64,000 nt of DNA from Bradyrhizobium nivariense (GCF_029846715.1 NZ_JARVWW010000009.1:124001-188000); one strand, 5' to 3'; shown: positions 52,235 through 61,805, counted from the first letter of the stretch. The notes: generated by a model from the letters alone, not told the origin. Numbers and translations: made by a program.

Positions 52235-52747
52235 CTAGATACGCCGCTCCTGCTTGAGACGGTCGATCGCGGCGGCCGCCTCCGGCGGCAGCGACTTGAA
52301 GCCCATCTGGCCCACGGTCGAGAACAGCGGCCGCAGATGCGAGCCGGCGAGAAACGGCGGCTGGCGGTTGGCCGGCACGATCTGGTCGAACACCAGCACC
52401 AGCGTGGTGGCGACGAGGCCGACCCTGACGGCGCCGAGCGCGGCGCCGCCGAGCCGGTCGCCGATGCCGGCCTTCCGTATCGTGTCGCTCAGCGCCAGGC
52501 GGCCGATATATCCAAACAGCATGCCGACCACCACGAAGATGCCGAAGAACCAGATCCAGTTCTGAAGCAGCGACGAATTCGGATTGCCCGCGACCTGCGG
52601 CACGATCAGCGGCATCAGCGCGACGGCGACGGGGGCGGCGAGGAGATAGGCCAGGATCGTCATGGCGCTGCCGAGCAGGCCGGTCCTGAAACCGAAGCCG
52701 ATCGCGATGACGAGCGCCGCATAGACGGCGAGATCGAAACTGATCAT
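52235..52747 (-). CDS. cvpA: CvpA family protein
   Basis: The 170-residue inner-membrane protein has four hydrophobic helices and the CvpA opening (FDLAVYAALVIAIGFGFRTGLLGSAM in parts) and DTIRKAGIGDRLGGAALGAVRVGL in helix 3-4 loop. CvpA proteins affect envelope integrity and colicin V production. It is divergent from the SDR at 52896. Confidence 0.92.
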   Translation of the reverse strand: MISFDLAVYAALVIAIGFGFRTGLLGSAMTILAYLLAAPVAVALMPLIVPQVAGNPNSSLLQNWIWFFGIFVVVGMLFGYIGRLALSDTIRKAGIGDRLGGAALGAVRVGLVATTLVLVFDQIVPANRQPPFLAGSHLRPLFSTVGQMGFKSLPPEAAAAIDRLKQERRI

Positions 52748-52895
52748 GAGTGCGAGCTCACCTCGGATGGAAAATTGCCTCGATGGAACGAATGAACGCA
52801 GGACCGATCATTCCGGTTTCAGATCGTTAAAATCGTCTGTATTGATGGCTCCAAGCTCAGGGAAATCGCCCAGGGAAGGCGTTAAGGAAAGCGTC

Positions 52896-53657
52896 ATGTC
52901 AGACCTATTCGACGTCAGTAAAGAAACCATCCTCGTGACAGGCGCGAGCCAGGGGCTGGGGCGGCAATTTGCCCGGGTGCTGGCGGCGCATGGCGCGGCC
53001 GTCGCGCTCGCGGCGCGGCAGACCGACAAGCTGAAGAGCCTGGAAGAAGAGATCCGCGGCAAGGGCGGCCGTGCCGCCGCCGTCGCGCTCGACGTCACCG
53101 ACACCGCATCGATCGCCAGGGCCGTCGATGCCACGGAAGCCGCGCTCGGCCCGGTCACGGTGCTGATCAACAATGCTGGCATCGCCATCGAAAAGCTCGC
53201 GACCGAGCAGACCGAGGCCGATTGGGACGCGGTGATCGGCGCCAATCTCAAGGGCGCCTATTTCCTTGCGACCGAGATCGCGCGCCGCATGATCGCGCGC
53301 AAGCAGGAAGGCAACATCGTCAACATCGCGTCCGTGCTCGGCACCGGCGTGCTGAAGGCGGTGTCGCCTTACGCGATCTCCAAGGCCGGCATCATCCAGG
53401 CGACCAGGGCGATGGCGCTGGAGCTTGCGGGGCAGAACATCCGCATCAACGCGCTGGCACCCGGCTACATCGACACCGAGATGAACCACGCGTTCTGGTC
53501 GACCCCGTCAGGCGAGCGTCTGGCAAAACGCATCCCCCAGCGCCGCATCGGCGCCGAGTCCGATCTCGACGGCGCGATCCTGCTGCTGGCCTCGAAGGCC
53601 TCGCGCTACATGACAGGAAGCGTCATCACCGTCGACGGTGGCTTCTTGTTGAACTGA
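52896..53657 (+). CDS. SDR-family oxidoreductase
   Basis: The 253-residue enzyme has a standard active site: cofactor loop VTGASQGLGRQFARVLA, NNAGIA, serine in VNIASVLGTGVL and YAISKAGIIQATRAMALE as YxxxK. The ATG at 52896 begins the conserved part although the frame opens earlier. It should be an NAD(P)-dependent dehydrogenase/reductase of the glucose 1-dehydrogenase/3-oxoacyl-reductase type. Confidence 0.93.
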   Translation: MSDLFDVSKETILVTGASQGLGRQFARVLAAHGAAVALAARQTDKLKSLEEEIRGKGGRAAAVALDVTDTASIARAVDATEAALGPVTVLINNAGIAIEKLATEQTEADWDAVIGANLKGAYFLATEIARRMIARKQEGNIVNIASVLGTGVLKAVSPYAISKAGIIQATRAMALELAGQNIRINALAPGYIDTEMNHAFWSTPSGERLAKRIPQRRIGAESDLDGAILLLASKASRYMTGSVITVDGGFLLN

Positions 53658-53677
53658 AAAGCTGCCGCGTACTCCGT

Positions 53678-53778
53678 CCTCATCCTGAGGAGCCGCGCAG
53701 CGGCGTCTCGAAGGATGAAGATGCGTGCGAGGCGCGTCCTTCGAGACGCGCGCAAGCGCGCGCTCCTCAGGACGAGGT
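53678..53778. repeat. Intergenic inverted repeat (CTCATCCTGAGG family)
   Basis: Left end CCTCATCCTGAGGAGC and right end GCTCCTCAGGACGAGG pair, with GTCTCGAAGGATGAAG and CTTCGAGACGC inside. It lies between convergent SDR and GMC genes and may end both transcripts. Confidence 0.85.
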
Positions 53779-53812
53779 CGGAGCAAGCGGCTGCCCGTAA
53801 CTCGGCGCGGCT

Positions 53813-55435
53813 TTAACTCGTCCGCATCTCCACCCTGATCATATCCGCCGCCTTCTCCCCGATCATGATGGTCGGCGCATTGGTATTGCCGCCGATCAGC
53901 GTCGGCATGATCGAGGCGTCGACGACGCGTAGAGCCTCGATGCCGTGCACCTTCAGCGCCGGATCGACCACGGCCATCGCGTCGGTGCCCATCTTGCAGG
54001 TGCCGACGGGGTGATAGACGGTGTCGACGCGCGCGCGCAGCAACGCCCGGACGTCGTCGTCGCTGCGCACGTTCGCGGTGAACATGTCCTTGGTCTGAAG
54101 CGCGCGCAGCGAAGGCGTCTCCATCAGGCGGCGCGTGGTCTTGAAGCCCGCGACCATGGTTTCGAGGTCTTCGGCCTCGCCGAGGAAGTTCGGGTCGATC
54201 AGCGGCGCCAGCATCGCATCGCCACTCGCGAGCGCGACGCTGCCGCGGCTCTTCGGCCTGAGCAGGCAGACATGGCAGGAGAAGCCGGTGCCCTTGTGCC
54301 GCTTGCGGCCGTGGTCGTCGACCATGGCCATGCCGAAATGCAGCTGGATATCGGGAATGTCGAGATCTGGCCGCGTCTTCAGGAAGCCGCCGCATTCGGC
54401 GAAGTTGGAGGTGAGGGGCCCGCGGCGCTCCTTTCTGTATTGCAGGATGGCGCGGATCAGCCGCGGCATGCCCTTGAGCGAGATGCCGGCAAAATTGGGA
54501 TTGTCGGACATGTAGCCGAAGATGAAGTCGGGATGATCTTGCAAATTTTGTCCGACGCCCGGCAGATGATGCCGGCTTTCAATGCCGTGGGCGCGAAGCG
54601 CCGCCGCATCGCCGATGCCCGAGAGCATCAAAAGCTGCGGCGACTGGAACGCGCCGGCCGCCAAAATCACTTCGCGGCGGGCGCGGAGCTGCTTCACCTC
54701 CTTGCCCTGCCGGTACTCGACGCCGATTGCGCGCTTGCCCTCGAACAGGATGCGCGTCGCATGCGCCTGCGTCTCGACGCGCAGATTGCTCCGCTTACCG
54801 ATGTGCGGATGGACATAGGCGCGCGCGGCGCTCCAGCGCTCGCCGTTCTTCTGCGTGACCTGGTAGATGCCGATGCCTTCATGATCCTCGGCGTTGAAGT
54901 CCTCGCGGATGTGGAATTGTCCTTCCTGTGCGGCTTGCAGGAAAATCTGCTGCACCGGATTACCGGAACGCAATTTGTTGACCGCCAGCGGCCCGTCCTT
55001 GCCGTGATACTCGCCGTCGAAATCGGCATTGTTCTCGGAGCGCTTGAAATAGGGCAGCACGTCGGAATACGCCCAACCGCCGTTGCCGAGCGCGGCCCAA
55101 TGGTCGTAGTCGGCGCGGTGGCCGCGGATATAGACCATGGCGTTGATCGCCGAGGAGCCGCCGAGGCCCTTGCCGCGCGGCTGATAGCCGACGCGGCCGT
55201 TGAGCCCCTTCTGCGGCACGGTGTTGAAGGCCCAATTGTTGACATTGCCGGCGACCATCAGCACCAGCGCCCCCGGCGTGGTCACGACCCAGTTGTCGCA
55301 AGGACCCCCGGCATCGAGCAGCGCCACGGATGTCGCGGCATCCTCCGACAGTCGCCCCGCAACCGCACAGCCGCCCGAGCCCGCGCCCACGACGACGAAA
55401 TCGAATGTGTCGGTCAATGTTGTTTCCCCCTGCAT
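53813..55435 (-). CDS. GMC-family FAD oxidoreductase (choline dehydrogenase-like)
   Basis: The 540-residue flavoenzyme has the FAD motif FDFVVVGAGSGGCAVAGRLSED, the GMC signature region YQPRGKGLGGSSAINAMVYIRG (parts), and a C-terminal catalytic part with YHPVGTCKMG and MPTLIGGNTNAPTIMIGEKAAD. It oxidises a primary alcohol, passing electrons from FAD. It lies 193 bases (mostly repeat) upstream-to-downstream from the aldehyde dehydrogenase, so the pair could turn an alcohol to acid. Confidence 0.94.
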   Translation of the reverse strand: MQGETTLTDTFDFVVVGAGSGGCAVAGRLSEDAATSVALLDAGGPCDNWVVTTPGALVLMVAGNVNNWAFNTVPQKGLNGRVGYQPRGKGLGGSSAINAMVYIRGHRADYDHWAALGNGGWAYSDVLPYFKRSENNADFDGEYHGKDGPLAVNKLRSGNPVQQIFLQAAQEGQFHIREDFNAEDHEGIGIYQVTQKNGERWSAARAYVHPHIGKRSNLRVETQAHATRILFEGKRAIGVEYRQGKEVKQLRARREVILAAGAFQSPQLLMLSGIGDAAALRAHGIESRHHLPGVGQNLQDHPDFIFGYMSDNPNFAGISLKGMPRLIRAILQYRKERRGPLTSNFAECGGFLKTRPDLDIPDIQLHFGMAMVDDHGRKRHKGTGFSCHVCLLRPKSRGSVALASGDAMLAPLIDPNFLGEAEDLETMVAGFKTTRRLMETPSLRALQTKDMFTANVRSDDDVRALLRARVDTVYHPVGTCKMGTDAMAVVDPALKVHGIEALRVVDASIMPTLIGGNTNAPTIMIGEKAADMIRVEMRTS

Positions 55436-55481
55436 TTCTCTTCTCGTCAGCGAGCGTAGCGATGCAATCCAGACTTTCCAT

Positions 55482-55588
55482 TCCTCATCCTGAGGAGCGC
55501 GACTTCGCGCGTCTCGAAGGATGAAGGCCCGGCTGGTGGCCTCGCCCTTCGAGACGCGCGCGAAAAGCGCGCTCCTCAGGGTGAGGGT
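55482..55588. repeat. Intergenic inverted repeat (CTCATCCTGAGG family) with flanking partial repeat
   Basis: Ends TCCTCATCCTGAGGAGCGC and GCGCTCCTCAGGGTGAGG pair. Flanks at 55444-55470 and 55598-55616 look like halves of the CGTCATTGCGAG family, so one repeat seems inserted in another. Confidence 0.8.
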
Positions 55589-55628
55589 CTAGGTTCGCTG
55601 CGCTTCGCAATGACGGGTTTGGTAGCTG

Positions 55629-57086
55629 CTACGACATGAACCGCATCATCTTCTCCAGCCGCGCGATCTTGCCGCCATAGGGCGGATAGAGGTCGGCAAG
55701 GCGGTTGAACTTCGAGCGATAAAACACCGGCTTCAGCTTGCTGAACGTGCGAAAGCCCCATTCGCCGTGATAGGCGCCGGTGCCGGATGCGCCGACGCCG
55801 CCCATCGGCTGGTTGATTTGCGTGAAATGAAACAGGCAGTCGTTGATGGTGACGCCGCCGGAGACGGTGCGCGCCAGCACCTCGTCGCGCGCGGTGCGGT
55901 CCTTGCCGAACCAGTACAGCGCCAGCGGCCGGTCGCGGGCGTTGACGAAGGCGATCGCGTCGGCCGGATCGCGATAGCCGAGCACGGGGAGCACCGGCCC
56001 GAAAATCTCCTCCTGCATGGCCGCCATGTCGTCGGTCGCGCCGACGATCAGCGTCGGCGGGAATTTACGGTGTGCCTTCCAGTTGGGATCGTCGGCCTTC
56101 GCCGGCTGCAGGATCTTTGCGCCGCGACGTGCCGCATCCGCGACGAGATTTTCCAGCCGCGCATAATGCCGGTCGGAGATCACAGAGGTATAATCCTTGT
56201 TGGCGGGATCGGTGCCGAACATGCGCCGCATCTGCGCGCGCACTTTTTCGGCGAAGGCCTGCAACGAGCGCTCGGGCACCAGCACATAATCCGGCGCGAT
56301 GCAGGTCTGCCCGGCATTGAGCAGCTTTCCGTAGGCGATGCGCTCGGCCGCCTCCTCGATATCGGCCGAGGCGTCGATGATCGCCGGCGACTTGCCGCCG
56401 AGTTCGAGTGTGACAGGTGTCAGATTGCGTCCCGCGGCCTCCGCGACCAGCCGCCCGACCCGGGTCGAGCCGGTGAATACGAGATGATCGAACGGCAGGT
56501 GTGCGAAGGCCTTTGCGATCTCGTCCTCGATGCCGGCCACGAGCAACTCCGCAGCGTCGAACCGCTCGGCGACCGTCTCTTTCAGCAGGCCTGCGAAGTG
56601 CGGCACGAGCTCGCTTGGCTTGATGATGACGCGGTTGCCGGCGGCGATGGCGCCGATCGCGGGGGCGAGCGTCAGCTGCAGCGGATAATTCCAGGGCGCG
56701 ATGATGCCGACGACGCCGAGCGGCTGCGGCAGCAGCCGGTTGCGCGCGGGCAGGAATTGCAGCGCGGTGGCGACGCGCTGCGGCGCCATCCAGCTCTTGA
56801 GGTGCTTTGTGGCATGTCGGATCTCGGAGAACACCAGCATGGTCTCGGCGATGGTGGTCTCGACCGCGCAGCGGTGGCCGAAATCGGCCGAGATCGCCTG
56901 CCGGAAACGTTCCTCGTTGTCGGCGACCACGGCGCGCAGCCGTGCCAGCCGGTCGAGCCGCTCGGCGAGGCCAGGCGCCGGCTCGGCCCGCGACCGCGCG
57001 ACCATGGCATGGAAGGCGTCTTCGAGGGCTAGCTGCGGGGCGCTCGCTGGGGAATTGTCCAAGGATTGGTTCAAGGCGCGATCCAT
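55629..57086 (-). CDS. Coniferyl-aldehyde-type dehydrogenase
   Basis: The 485-residue aldehyde dehydrogenase has IIAPWNYPLQLTLAPAIGA, the catalytic Glu in LELGGKSPAII and the Cys in NAGQTCIAPDYVLVP, and TINDCLFHF near the C-terminus, plus a hydrophobic/basic tail (RFNRLADLYPPYGGKIARLE) typical of the coniferyl aldehyde/long-chain class. The ATG at 57086 is chosen over a much longer open frame because it is followed by a normal N-terminus. It would oxidise an aromatic or long-chain aldehyde, perhaps after the GMC enzyme. Confidence 0.92.
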   Translation of the reverse strand: MDRALNQSLDNSPASAPQLALEDAFHAMVARSRAEPAPGLAERLDRLARLRAVVADNEERFRQAISADFGHRCAVETTIAETMLVFSEIRHATKHLKSWMAPQRVATALQFLPARNRLLPQPLGVVGIIAPWNYPLQLTLAPAIGAIAAGNRVIIKPSELVPHFAGLLKETVAERFDAAELLVAGIEDEIAKAFAHLPFDHLVFTGSTRVGRLVAEAAGRNLTPVTLELGGKSPAIIDASADIEEAAERIAYGKLLNAGQTCIAPDYVLVPERSLQAFAEKVRAQMRRMFGTDPANKDYTSVISDRHYARLENLVADAARRGAKILQPAKADDPNWKAHRKFPPTLIVGATDDMAAMQEEIFGPVLPVLGYRDPADAIAFVNARDRPLALYWFGKDRTARDEVLARTVSGGVTINDCLFHFTQINQPMGGVGASGTGAYHGEWGFRTFSKLKPVFYRSKFNRLADLYPPYGGKIARLEKMMRFMS

Positions 57087-57398
57087 GGCGTTCTCCCTTG
57101 TAAGTGGCGTTGGCCCCTTGGTTTTGTTGCCGCAAGCTGGCCCTTTGTGGAACTTCTGGCAAGGGCGCGCCAAACAGACCCGAATCTGGTCCATCCGCCT
57201 GTCATAAAGTCGAAAAAAACGTTCCCGCAGCCCTTTCCAAAGACACCCCGGGTTGGTACATACCGCTCGCACCCAACGGGCTTTGCCCGGGGTTGCCTTC
57301 CAAGGAAGCCTTTGGGACGGACGAAGCAAGCTACGCGAGCAGCGTCGGCCTTACCTCACCGTCTCCGGCATTTTCGCGAAGGCAAAGCAACGGTTTAA
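57087..57398. other. Intergenic region upstream of tRNA-fMet
   Basis: There are 312 bases with no gene supported; open frames here run into the tRNA and are not convincing. It should hold promoters of the aldehyde dehydrogenase gene and of the tRNA. Confidence 0.5.
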
Positions 57399-57475
<77 letters not shown>

Positions 57476-57489
57476 AGTTCGGCACTAAG

Positions 57490-57528
57490 AACCCGGCAAT
57501 CCCAATGGATTGCTGGGTTTTTGCTTTT
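57490..57528 (+). terminator. Terminator of tRNA-fMet
   Basis: AACCCGGCAATCC and GGATTGCTGGGTT pair around CAAT, followed by TTTGCTTTT. It lies 14 bases after the tRNA. Confidence 0.9.
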
Positions 57529-57571
57529 AGGGCCGAACCGTCGCGCCAACAAAATCAATGGCTTACTTTGG

Positions 57572-57595
57572 TAGGTTCAAATCACCCGCAACCAA
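57572..57595 (+). repeat. Partial direct repeat of tRNA-fMet 3' end (att-like)
   Basis: TAGGTTCAAATCACCCGCAA followed by CCAA repeats the tRNA T-loop to CCA end (57449-57476, ATAGGTTCAAATCCTATCCCCGCAACCAA) with a four-base gap in the stem. Such copies are left when elements integrate into tRNA 3' ends. Confidence 0.65.
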
Positions 57596-57637
57596 TTGCG
57601 GAATGCCAAAAGCGCAGCGGGCAAACGGCGAGATTAT

Positions 57638-58517
57638 GGGTCGTGTCCCCGGTGGTGGTGTAGCTCGGTAGAGCAAAGCCGCCCGGACGCGCGCCTCACA
57701 TAGCGCCGTAGCGGGCCGGGCGGCTTTGCGGTGGTCACCGGCAGTTCACCGGCAGGATCGGGTTGCGACACGCCAACGCAACCGAGGATTCACCGATGAC
57801 CGAAGACATGATGAACCTTGACTGGCCCTATCGGTGGATCGACGCCACCTACGTGAAGGTGCGCCAGCAGGGGCGCATCGTGTCGGTTGCGGCGATCGTT
57901 GCGGTTGGCGTCAACAGTGACGGTCGGCGCGAGGTGCTCGGCATGGATATTGGTCCTTCCGAAGCCGAGACGTTCTGGACGGCGTTCCTGCGCAAGCTCG
58001 CCCGCCGCGGCCTGCGCGGCGTCAAGCTGGTCGTGTCCGACGCCCACGAGGGCATCAAGGCCACCGTGGCCAAGGTGCTCAACGCCAGCTGGCAGCGCTG
58101 CCGCGTCCACTTCATGCGCAATGCGCTGGGGCATGCCGGCAAGAGCGGCCGGCGCGTCGTCTCCGCCTTCATCGCCGCCGCGTTCGCCCAGGACGATGCC
58201 GAGGCCGCGCGAACGCAGTGGCGCAAGGTCGCGGATCAGCTCCGCCTCAAGCTGCCAAAGCTCGCCGGCTTCCTCGACGAGGCCGAGACCGACGTGCTGG
58301 CCTATATGACATTTCCCCCGCAACATCGAACCAAGCTGCACTCGACTAACCCGATCGAGCGCCTCAACGGCGAGATCAAGCGGCGAACCGAGGTCGTCGG
58401 CATCTTCCGCGATGATCCCGATGTCAGCCTTCCGGCTATCGCCAGCTGACCTGCCCGGCCTTGGTCGGTGAACGCGGTGACCCACCACCGGCTACACCGC
58501 GCTAGGGGACACGATCC
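57638..58517 (+). mobile_element. IS256-type element, internally deleted, both ends kept
   Basis: The left end GGGTCGTGTCCCC (57638-57650) and right end GGGGACACGATCC (58505-58517) are inverted repeats with one mismatch; similarity goes on inward (GGTGTAGC). The element is about 880 bases, against about 1.3 kb for a full IS256-family element. It encloses a shortened but open transposase. No clear target duplication is seen at the flanks. Confidence 0.85.
57796..58449 (+). pseudogene. IS256-family transposase, shortened by two in-frame deletions
   Basis: The 217-residue frame keeps the start (MTED), then joins at once to the catalytic domain (LDWPYRWIDATYVKVRQQGR, first Asp16; VKLVVSDAHEGIKATVAKVL, Asp82; STNPIERLNGEIKRRTEVVG, Glu188/193) and ends DDPDVSLPAIAS, like the normal C-terminus. 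About 150 N-terminal residues (DNA-binding part) and about 35 near the C-terminus are absent compared with about 400 for the family. There are no stops or shifts. It probably cannot bind the element ends, so I call it a pseudogene, but a minimal active form is not excluded. Confidence 0.85.
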
Positions 58518-58876
58518 TTCGGTTCCCGTCCATTGAGATGCTGGTTGTCTAGAAGCCCCGTTCTACGTTCCTCCGCACCGAATGCGCCTCGATCTTGTCG
58601 CACGCCTCAGCCGTAAAGTGGAGGGCAGCAACATCCCCGCCGCGTTATGACGCCACGTTGCATCTCGCCGAGGATCTCGATGGAAAGCTCTAAACCATCG
58701 ACGTCGCCAATGGCAGATCGCTGGACGTCTCCGCTGTCGGCGAGATGGTCCGCGATGTCCTCACGCAAGTGCCTGGAGAGTGTGCGGTCACGCTTGCCGT
58801 ACCGGTTCGGTTAAATCGGAAACTCGCTCGCAGGCATGCCCGCTCGCGTGCAACCTGGCGGCCCAATGCGACGCCC
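58518..58876. other. Intergenic stretch after IS256 element
   Basis: About 360 bases with no supported gene. A plus-strand frame near 58646-58690 gives YDATLHLAEDLDGKL then stops, and reading resumes as VANGRSLDVSAVGEMVRDVL, which looks like a decayed gene, but I cannot name it. Confidence 0.5.
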
Positions 58877-59710
58877 TCATCGCGCTGCGTCAGTACGGGC
58901 TCCGCCGGTTGAAATCTGAATGAGCCGGACCACCAGCGTAGCCCGGCCGACCTCCGCTGAAATCGCCACGGGAACGTAGACCTTGACTGCCGCGACGAAG
59001 CCAAATGTTACATCAACCGACCCGAGCCGCGCGCCTCGTTCGGCTGATTGCGTAGCATTCTCGGGTTTTACTTCGGCCGAAAGATGCATCAGTCGCAACC
59101 GACAGTTCGTGAGGGGGCCGATGAATATCCCTCGATTGGAGAAGCCGCTGCCCTGCAAGGAAAGCTCGATGTCATAGCGACGGATGCCATCGAAAATCGG
59201 CAGGGTTCGGTCGCAGACTCGCGTCTCTGGTCTGCCGTCGGTTGTGACACCGGATACCACCGTGGCGCTGAGCGGATCGATGATAGTCCCGAGCTTGTCC
59301 AATTCAAACGGCATCCGTCCGGAATCCGGATCGATTGGCGGGTCCAACGTCATTGTTTTTATTCTCCCGTCCACGATGGTGATCGCGATCTTCCGCGATC
59401 GCTGACCGGCCCGGTGGTCGAGATCAAAGGTCGCTGGAACGAAGCGGCCACCCTTATAGGCGCCCTTGGCGATCGCCTCTCCGGCCCCGCTGCTCGTCAG
59501 CCGAGCCGCACCCGACGTCCGGTATTGCATCCGCGCGACGTAGCTACTATCCCCGACGATGAGGTCGAGATCCGCCGTGGCAAGGGACAGCCCGGCGAGC
59601 GAAACTTCATAGGACAGATGCACCTCGTCGTGGGCCGTTGCGATATCTGGCGCAGTTAGAACGCAAAAGCCGAGAGTGGCTATCTGAACCGAGGATCTTA
59701 ACCAAGTCAC
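58877..59710 (-). CDS. DUF3108 exported protein
   Basis: The 277-residue exported protein has a signal peptide (LRSSVQIATLGFCVLTAPDIATA) and DUF3108 pattern: VHLSYEVSLAGLSLATADLDL, YKGGRFVPATFDLD, TIIDPLSATVV, and C-terminal beta-strands ending with SAEVGRATLVVRLIQIS. Starts with GTG. Periplasmic protein of unknown function. A relative is usually chromosomal in rhizobia; here it sits in the tRNA-flanked island. Confidence 0.85.
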   Translation of the reverse strand: MTWLRSSVQIATLGFCVLTAPDIATAHDEVHLSYEVSLAGLSLATADLDLIVGDSSYVARMQYRTSGAARLTSSGAGEAIAKGAYKGGRFVPATFDLDHRAGQRSRKIAITIVDGRIKTMTLDPPIDPDSGRMPFELDKLGTIIDPLSATVVSGVTTDGRPETRVCDRTLPIFDGIRRYDIELSLQGSGFSNRGIFIGPLTNCRLRLMHLSAEVKPENATQSAERGARLGSVDVTFGFVAAVKVYVPVAISAEVGRATLVVRLIQISTGGARTDAAR

Positions 59711-59889
59711 GCCGCCTCCTTGCCGAGCCCGAGGAACTGTCCAGCTGCATCCAGGCCGATTCCGTTACTGCCTCGCGTAATCACGACGGCGTCCTGACCG
59801 GGTCGCTCATAGCGAACTCAAGCTGGGGCCCAAAGACACTGACGACGAGAGCTGAAATGCATTTTGGCCCCACAGCTTCCGGACCCCAA

Positions 59890-60636
59890 TCACCATGACC
59901 CAGCCAACGCCACGGCGTCAGCGCCGGCAGCAATGCGAACCGGACAGGATGGGTCATTTGCCGCAAGCCACACCGCCTCCGCCACGTCAAGCGACTGCGT
60001 GATCGCAAGCGACTCCTGCTCCCGTCTCGCAAAGACGCTCTGTGCCAAGCCTGCATACGCCTCGGGGAAGCCATCTTGCATTCGCAATCGGGCGTTTTCG
60101 CCGAAGCGGGTCTCCGGAGCCCGTCCTGGCAGCACCAAGCGCACGCGAACATCGAATTGCTCGAGTTCGAGCGCCAGAGACTCTGTGAACGCATTCACCG
60201 CCACCTTGCTCGCGGTGTATACGGACAGCAGGGGAAGCGGCTTCAAGGTCACGCTCGATGTGACGTTCACGATGACGCCCGCTTTCCGTTGCCGAAACTG
60301 AGGCGGCACCGCCTGCGTCATCGCCATCGTGCCGAGGGTGTTCGTCTCGAAGACCTCGCGCGCGGCGTCTATCGGCGTGCCTTCGAGGGCGTTCAGCCAG
60401 CCAATCCCTGCATTGTTGACCAGGACATCGATCGGCCCTGCGGCCTCCACGGCCTGACGAATGCTCATGGGATCTGTGACATCGAGGGCTAGTACGCGCA
60501 GGTGTTCGTGAGAGGGTAGGACGCCCTCGCGAGGCTTCCGCATCGTCGCGACGACTTTCCAATTGCGATCAGAGAAATATCGTGCAGTCTGAAGACCAAA
60601 CCCGGATGAACATCCGGTAATCAGGATAGATTTCAT
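59890..60636 (-). CDS. SDR-family oxidoreductase
   Basis: The 248-residue enzyme has ITGCSSGFGLQTARYFSDR (cofactor), NNAGIGWLNALEG, VNVTSSVTLKPLP and YTASKVAVNAFTESLALE, a complete YxxxK site. The cofactor loop with an R after the second strand (ATMRKP) favours NADP. It is near the alpha/beta hydrolase at 60752 on the same strand (115-base gap), perhaps one operon. Confidence 0.92.
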   Translation of the reverse strand: MKSILITGCSSGFGLQTARYFSDRNWKVVATMRKPREGVLPSHEHLRVLALDVTDPMSIRQAVEAAGPIDVLVNNAGIGWLNALEGTPIDAAREVFETNTLGTMAMTQAVPPQFRQRKAGVIVNVTSSVTLKPLPLLSVYTASKVAVNAFTESLALELEQFDVRVRLVLPGRAPETRFGENARLRMQDGFPEAYAGLAQSVFARREQESLAITQSLDVAEAVWLAANDPSCPVRIAAGADAVALAGSW

Positions 60637-60751
60637 GAGGGCTCCGCTAGATGGTTTAGCTCTACCGAGCTGTCCTGATCAGTTCGACCGATGCGCGATT
60701 TCGTAACCGAACGAAGCGCCGGCCTATTGGCCGTCGGTGCCAGCAGCGCGT

Positions 60752-61708
60752 TTAAGATCGACCATCGATCGGACCGGCTCTACCGGCGAATGAGCGCGCG
60801 TTTGGCTTCAGTATGAACTCGGAGATGGCATCCGCGACGATGTTTGGGCTCCCGCGTCGATCCGCATTCCAGGGCCCGGAGTGAGCCAGCCCCTCGAACT
60901 CAATTCTCTTTGCTGCAGGCAGACGTTGCTCGAGTACACCAAGGGCCATTTTGAGATAGGCGGGACTTTTCGTCCCCCCGAGCAACAAGATCTCGACCTT
61001 GGCCTCGCCCCAGTCTCCCGCTTTGCCCTGCATCTCGGACACGACATTGAAGTCGTAGCGCATCGCCGGCAGCAAAGTGCGTATGGGTGTATATTCCCCG
61101 TGCGTCTTGTCGTCTCTGCGCAGCATGGCGCCGGTCAGGAGCTGAAGGATCGAGCGTGGAAGAATGGCCAATATCGGCGGGGCAAGACCGACCATCTGAT
61201 TGGCGGTCACCAAAGCGGTCGCCATCTTGCCTTCCGTAACCTCGCGATTGAAACGTGGGACAAGATGGAAACGATCGCTGCCGACCGGGAAAGGCGGTTC
61301 GTAGAGAATTACCTTGCGAAGCGCTGGTAGATAACGAGCAGCCGCCAAAGCGATAACGCCGCCCGAACTGAGGCCGAACAGAAACTCTGCTTCTGTTTGC
61401 CCGAACAGACTTTCGAGATCCTCAATCTCTTTTTGCAGGCAATGATCGGGCGAGAAATCACGCGGGCTTAGCCCTCGTCCCCGTCGATCAGGAACGATAA
61501 CAGTGAAGTTGCCCGCCAATGATCGCGCCAACTGGTCATAATTGTGAGCCGTGCCCATAGCCCCTTCGACCAGAACGATACCGGGGCCGCGACCGTAGCG
61601 CCGATACCCGATCGTGGTTCCGTCGGCGGAGACGACGGACTCGACTCGGTACTCGTCCTTTATGTCCGGAATTGTCGACACCTTGGCTGGCCTTACGTTC
61701 AGTGGCAT
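60752..61708 (-). CDS. Alpha/beta hydrolase
   Basis: The 318-residue enzyme has GRGPGIVLVEGAMGTAHNYD (oxyanion), VIVPDRRGRGLSP, nucleophile in FLFGLSSGGVIALAAA (GLSSG) and a late His in FEGLAHSGPWNADR. It resembles small esterase/perhydrolase-like proteins. It is divergent from the broken AraC-type gene at 61806, which in an intact ancestor may have been its regulator. Confidence 0.91.
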   Translation of the reverse strand: MPLNVRPAKVSTIPDIKDEYRVESVVSADGTTIGYRRYGRGPGIVLVEGAMGTAHNYDQLARSLAGNFTVIVPDRRGRGLSPRDFSPDHCLQKEIEDLESLFGQTEAEFLFGLSSGGVIALAAARYLPALRKVILYEPPFPVGSDRFHLVPRFNREVTEGKMATALVTANQMVGLAPPILAILPRSILQLLTGAMLRRDDKTHGEYTPIRTLLPAMRYDFNVVSEMQGKAGDWGEAKVEILLLGGTKSPAYLKMALGVLEQRLPAAKRIEFEGLAHSGPWNADRRGSPNIVADAISEFILKPNARSFAGRAGPIDGRS

Positions 61709-61805
61709 TTCGCTCTATTGGCGGCTCGCAATACCAACACCATAGATCGCAGCAGCCGGACCCGGTACAGTCAGAAGTCCAAATATCGTTTGCAAGAGTC
61801 CGGAA

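Noticed and set aside
53945-55459. Plus-strand frame of 504 codons opposite the GMC gene
   Set aside because: Antisense shadow of a clear flavoenzyme gene.
57620-58540. Target-site duplication for the IS256-type element
   Set aside because: I compared the bases just outside both ends and found no matching 8-9 base repeat.
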